Shown piece after piece: positions 61,148 through 64,000 of a stretch of DNA of 64,000 nt. Under the pieces are notes generated by a model, which had not been told where the DNA came from, searched no databases, and saw only the letters and a list, made by a program, of their open reading frames with translations. Source of the DNA: Pseudoalteromonas umbrosa (GTDB lineage: Bacteria > Pseudomonadota > Gammaproteobacteria > Enterobacterales > Alteromonadaceae); assembly GCF_030125375.1 (NCBI RefSeq), contig NZ_JASJUU010000001.1:496001-560000 (forward strand), in the 5' to 3' direction. The translations under genes and the position numbers were made by a program. Each line of letters begins with the position of its first letter. Within the stretch, counting starts at the first letter, position 1.

Positions 61148-62989
61148 TTAGTGACCGAAGAACGTGATGCTCCAACCCGTCAACTGACCTGGTTTAGCGT
61201 TGTTAGACTGCACTTTGTCACTACGCTGTGGCGTCACTGTCAGTGAGTTTTCAACAAACTTACCAGTGCCAAGGTCATATACTCGCTCAGACCAAGCGTC
61301 TTTGGCGTTTGTATCGATAACACGAAGTTTCCAATCACCTTTTGCTGATTCACCGTAGAAGTGGTTTGAAAGAATAACGTTACCGTTAAACTTATTACCC
61401 TCAATATCAGTACCCGCAGTTAAAATAACGCTGCGCGTGTTGCTTGGAGAAATTAGCTCAATTGATAAATCGCCTAAGCGGTCATGTTCTAAGTCAAGGT
61501 GGACTTTAACACCTTCAACAGTTAGGTTCTCTGTTTGAGTATGAACAGACTCGGTGCCTGAAAAATCACCATCGTAAATGAATGCGTCCGCAGCTACAGG
61601 TACATCGTATGATTTGATTTGTAAATCACCAAGGATAGGACCTGTTAGTAGTGCTTTTTCAACAGCAGCATCAACATTTACTAAACCAAAGCCATAGTCA
61701 TAGTGGAATGCATAACCTGCACCGTTAACTTGCCAGCTAGGAATAGCCTCGTAATCGCCAATCATACGTGGTTGTGAATCTGCATCTACTTTGGTTGCCG
61801 TTGTGATCATCAGGTGTCTAACATCACGCCATGAAAGCTGGTGGTTAGCTGACATAATAAGAGCTATTGCGCCGGAAAGTGCTGGTGCTGCGGCAGACGT
61901 ACCATTCATATTGAACACATACATTGGATTTTCACATTGTGTTTCTGTTGCATCAGTACACCATTTAGGTAAACCTGTCGTCACGGTTGCAGGGCTGTAA
62001 CGGCCCCACTCACCTGCCGGCGCTGTAAGTAATACAGCAGAACCGCCTGTAGAGTATGCCGCGAGGTTACCTTTAGCATTTAATGCAGAAACAGTTAAGT
62101 TCCAGAAGTTTGCGTTAGTTGGATCTGCGATTGACGCGTCATATGCAGGTAGTGCATAGCCGTTTGGATAGATTAGGGTAAGAAGACCATTATCTCTATC
62201 TAACCAGCGACCACCAATGTAGTGGCTGTTACCTGCTGATTTAACTGCCATTGTACCTCGACCACCGTGACTTTCTGTTACCGCTTTTTTAGTGACATCG
62301 TCGATGTTGTCGAAGAAAGCGCGATAATCACCGTAAATGCTTGCATCAGAGAATGCGTAACCAAAACTTTGGTTAATAACACGTGCGTCAGTATGTTTGT
62401 TCATTGGCGCAATGGTACCATCCATATCCATCACTGCACGAATAGCAAGGTCTCGACCTACGAAATTACGCTCATTACCAATTAAGTTAGCACCAGTTAA
62501 TGTTGCAGCAGGGGCAACACCTCGGCCACCTTGACCATTGTATGCAGCAGCTGCTGCAATACCAGCTACTTTAGTACCGTGATCGTCAATTGTTAGACGG
62601 CCTCTAGAGTTATATTGGTATATATATGGGTCAGGATTAAGTACATCACCTTGTGCCATATTAGGTGCAAGATCTGGGTGATAAGTAGCTAGACCGTCAT
62701 CAATAACAGCAATGTTGATCCCTTGGCCTAAAATGCCACGGCGGTGCGTAAAATCAAGGTTTAAGTCAATACCAGCTACGCCTGGAGTAATGGCGCCTGC
62801 ATGCTGTCCATTGTTTTGAAGATGCCATTGGTGCACAACAAGTGGGTCACCACCAGCTAATTGATACGTATATTCCCATACATGTTTTGATGGATCATAT
62901 TCCTGAGCACTGTTATCAAACGTCTGTGCAGTTGCCTGACCAAGAGCAAGTAGTAAACCAGCAGTCACGATATTCAATTTATTATTCAT
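61148..62989 (-). CDS. Secreted kexin-like S8 serine protease with P domain
   Basis: From the second Met the precursor has 613 residues; GCGGAAA precedes that ATG. After a signal peptide (LNIVTAGLLLALGQATAQ) there is no long propeptide. The S8 domain has the catalytic Asp (INIAVIDDGLATYHPDL), His (DDHGTKVAGIAAAAAYNG) and Ser (NMNGTSAAAPALSGAIALIM). From about residue 465 a proprotein-convertase P domain follows (VKVHLDLEHDRLGDLSIELI, SPSNTRSVILTAGTD, SAKGDWKLRVIDTNAKD). It resembles Aeromonas-type or kexin-like bacterial proteases. It is probably exported and degrades extracellular proteins. Confidence 0.93.
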   Translation of the reverse strand: MNNKLNIVTAGLLLALGQATAQTFDNSAQEYDPSKHVWEYTYQLAGGDPLVVHQWHLQNNGQHAGAITPGVAGIDLNLDFTHRRGILGQGINIAVIDDGLATYHPDLAPNMAQGDVLNPDPYIYQYNSRGRLTIDDHGTKVAGIAAAAAYNGQGGRGVAPAATLTGANLIGNERNFVGRDLAIRAVMDMDGTIAPMNKHTDARVINQSFGYAFSDASIYGDYRAFFDNIDDVTKKAVTESHGGRGTMAVKSAGNSHYIGGRWLDRDNGLLTLIYPNGYALPAYDASIADPTNANFWNLTVSALNAKGNLAAYSTGGSAVLLTAPAGEWGRYSPATVTTGLPKWCTDATETQCENPMYVFNMNGTSAAAPALSGAIALIMSANHQLSWRDVRHLMITTATKVDADSQPRMIGDYEAIPSWQVNGAGYAFHYDYGFGLVNVDAAVEKALLTGPILGDLQIKSYDVPVAADAFIYDGDFSGTESVHTQTENLTVEGVKVHLDLEHDRLGDLSIELISPSNTRSVILTAGTDIEGNKFNGNVILSNHFYGESAKGDWKLRVIDTNAKDAWSERVYDLGTGKFVENSLTVTPQRSDKVQSNNAKPGQLTGWSITFFGH

Positions 62990-63308
62990 TATTTTTTTCC
63001 GCATTGTTGAGTGTTCAATTACTCAAACTGAGAAAATATAAAAAAATAACAATATTGAATAAAAAGTTAATATTTTAAATTTATTTTTAACTTTATTTGT
63101 TTGGGGTTGTTTAAATGTTGAATTTTACCGTCATTAGTAAAGTCGCGTTAAAATTACTAAAAGGGAAAGCCGATTGATCTTTATGGGTTTTAAGTCTGTA
63201 TTAATGGATAGCTTTGAATGTAAGTCTATGTAAAGTTTGTTGTGACAGTGCAAATCCGAGCAGTAAACTAAAATAGTAATCTAGAGTAAAGCCGATAGGA
63301 TATTAATA
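62990..63308. other. AT-rich intergenic region
   Basis: This region holds the divergent starts of the protease and the TolC-family gene. I see no ORF, RNA gene or clear dyad. Confidence 0.45.
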
Positions 63309-64000
63309 ATGTGGCTAAAAACCTCGCTCGTAGTAGTTTTGCCAGCGCTGTTACTAGGCTGTCAATCGACAAGTCTAATTGAAAGCGACTACCTCTCAAA
63401 CATTCAGTCCCCAAAATCATGGCAGAATCAACATGGTGTAGGCGAAGTCAGTATGAACTGGTTACAGCAGTTTACCAGTCCACAAGTATATGGCTTGGTC
63501 TCGTTAGCATTGGAAAATAATTTAAATTTGTTACGCAAATCAACGGATGTTGAAGCGGCACAACAGCAACTTGTTATCAGCGGCAGCGCTTTGTGGCCAA
63601 CATTATCAGCTGAAATGGATAGTAGCCGACTCAAATCTCTATCTGATCAGTACTCTACAAGTCATTCTTTGACTTTGAGGATGAAATATGAACTCGACTT
63701 ATGGGGTAAATTAAGCGATGAAGAGCGTCAAGCGAATCTGAATGTGATGGCTGGTATGGCAGATTATAAGCAACACACTTATGATTTGGTGGCGGATGTT
63801 GTCATTAGTTGGTTTTCAGTCATTGAGAGCAAAACACAGCAAACCCTACTGGAACGTCGTTTGGAGGTGGTAGCGCAAAACCTAGATATTATTGAGTCAG
63901 GCTACAAGCAAGGCCTCAATAGTGCTTTAGATGTTTATCTTGCTCGAACGGAGTTGAGCAATGAGCAAGCAAAGTTAGCGCAACAAGAGACGCTTGTAAC
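63309..64000 (+). CDS. TolC-family outer-membrane efflux lipoprotein (partial, 3' end missing)
   Basis: The frame from ATG 63309 (AGGA eight bases upstream) runs off the right edge with 230 residues visible. The N-terminus MWLKTSLVVVLPALLLGCQS is a lipoprotein signal with lipobox LLGC. It continues with the efflux-protein pattern WLQQFTSPQVYGLVSLALEN, AAQQQLVISGSALWPTLSAE and the long coiled-coil helices (YKQGLNSALDVYLARTELSN). It is probably the outer-membrane channel of an RND or MacB-type pump whose other genes lie to the right. Confidence 0.88.
   Translation, partial: MWLKTSLVVVLPALLLGCQSTSLIESDYLSNIQSPKSWQNQHGVGEVSMNWLQQFTSPQVYGLVSLALENNLNLLRKSTDVEAAQQQLVISGSALWPTLSAEMDSSRLKSLSDQYSTSHSLTLRMKYELDLWGKLSDEERQANLNVMAGMADYKQHTYDLVADVVISWFSVIESKTQQTLLERRLEVVAQNLDIIESGYKQGLNSALDVYLARTELSNEQAKLAQQETLV

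Overview
The window looks like chromosome of a marine gammaproteobacterium of the order Alteromonadales, most likely Pseudoalteromonas (inference from protein content; no search was run). Signs are low GC, the rnt/motY pair of sodium-driven polar flagella, divergent mnmC/fabB, the smpB/ratA/rnfH cluster, a MoxR-Bat operon, fadIJ, and a TonB-receptor/SapC/tryptophan-halogenase-like locus. I found no tRNA, rRNA, insertion sequence, prophage or CRISPR. Most of the window is well-spaced housekeeping sequence.

Layout. 1-7.7 kb: a partial PAS chemoreceptor, a secreted NTF2-like protein, a LysR regulator divergent from an isocitrate-lyase/PEP-mutase-like enzyme, a FapA (DUF342) protein behind a good sigma-28-type promoter, then rnt and motY. 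7.7-13.7 kb: mnmC and fabB with a FabR-like operator between them, an unusual two-gene unit (a 13-residue aspartate-rich repeat protein plus a partner of unknown function), smpB, ratA, rnfH. 13.7-21.1 kb: DUF2069-wrbA-arsC, an unknown gene plus bepA, a TusA-like gene plus perM, and a three-part fusion of cysteine desulfurase, degenerate metallo-beta-lactamase fold and rhodanese. 21.1-26.7 kb: a LacI regulator divergent from pgi, followed by zwf-pgl.

27-37.3 kb is the most notable accessory region. A TonB-dependent receptor is followed by a vanadium-haloperoxidase-like lipoprotein, an FG-GAP/ASPIC lipoprotein, a DUF6445-like protein, a flavin-dependent tryptophan-halogenase-like protein and SapC. 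The same 14-base LacI-type operator (TGACAGCGTTGTCA) occurs once before pgi and twice before the receptor, which ties the cluster to glucose-6-phosphate metabolism and probably to the LacI regulator at 21.1 kb. My inference is a sugar- or glycoside-responsive outer-membrane uptake and modification system; its substrate and any halogenated product are unknown.

37.4-56.2 kb: isoaspartyl peptidase, a CBS protein, hrpA, a response regulator plus PilZ protein, a BaeSR-like two-component pair with a glycerate-kinase-like gene, a Tim44-like protein, an ECF sigma factor with its DUF3379 partner, and the six-gene MoxR-DUF58-DUF4381-BatA-BatBC-BatD operon. 56.4-64 kb: fadIJ behind a promoter and a FadR-like operator, two related small secreted proteins built on one cysteine-pair repeat, a kexin-like S8 protease with a P domain, and the start of a TolC-family lipoprotein cut by the window edge.
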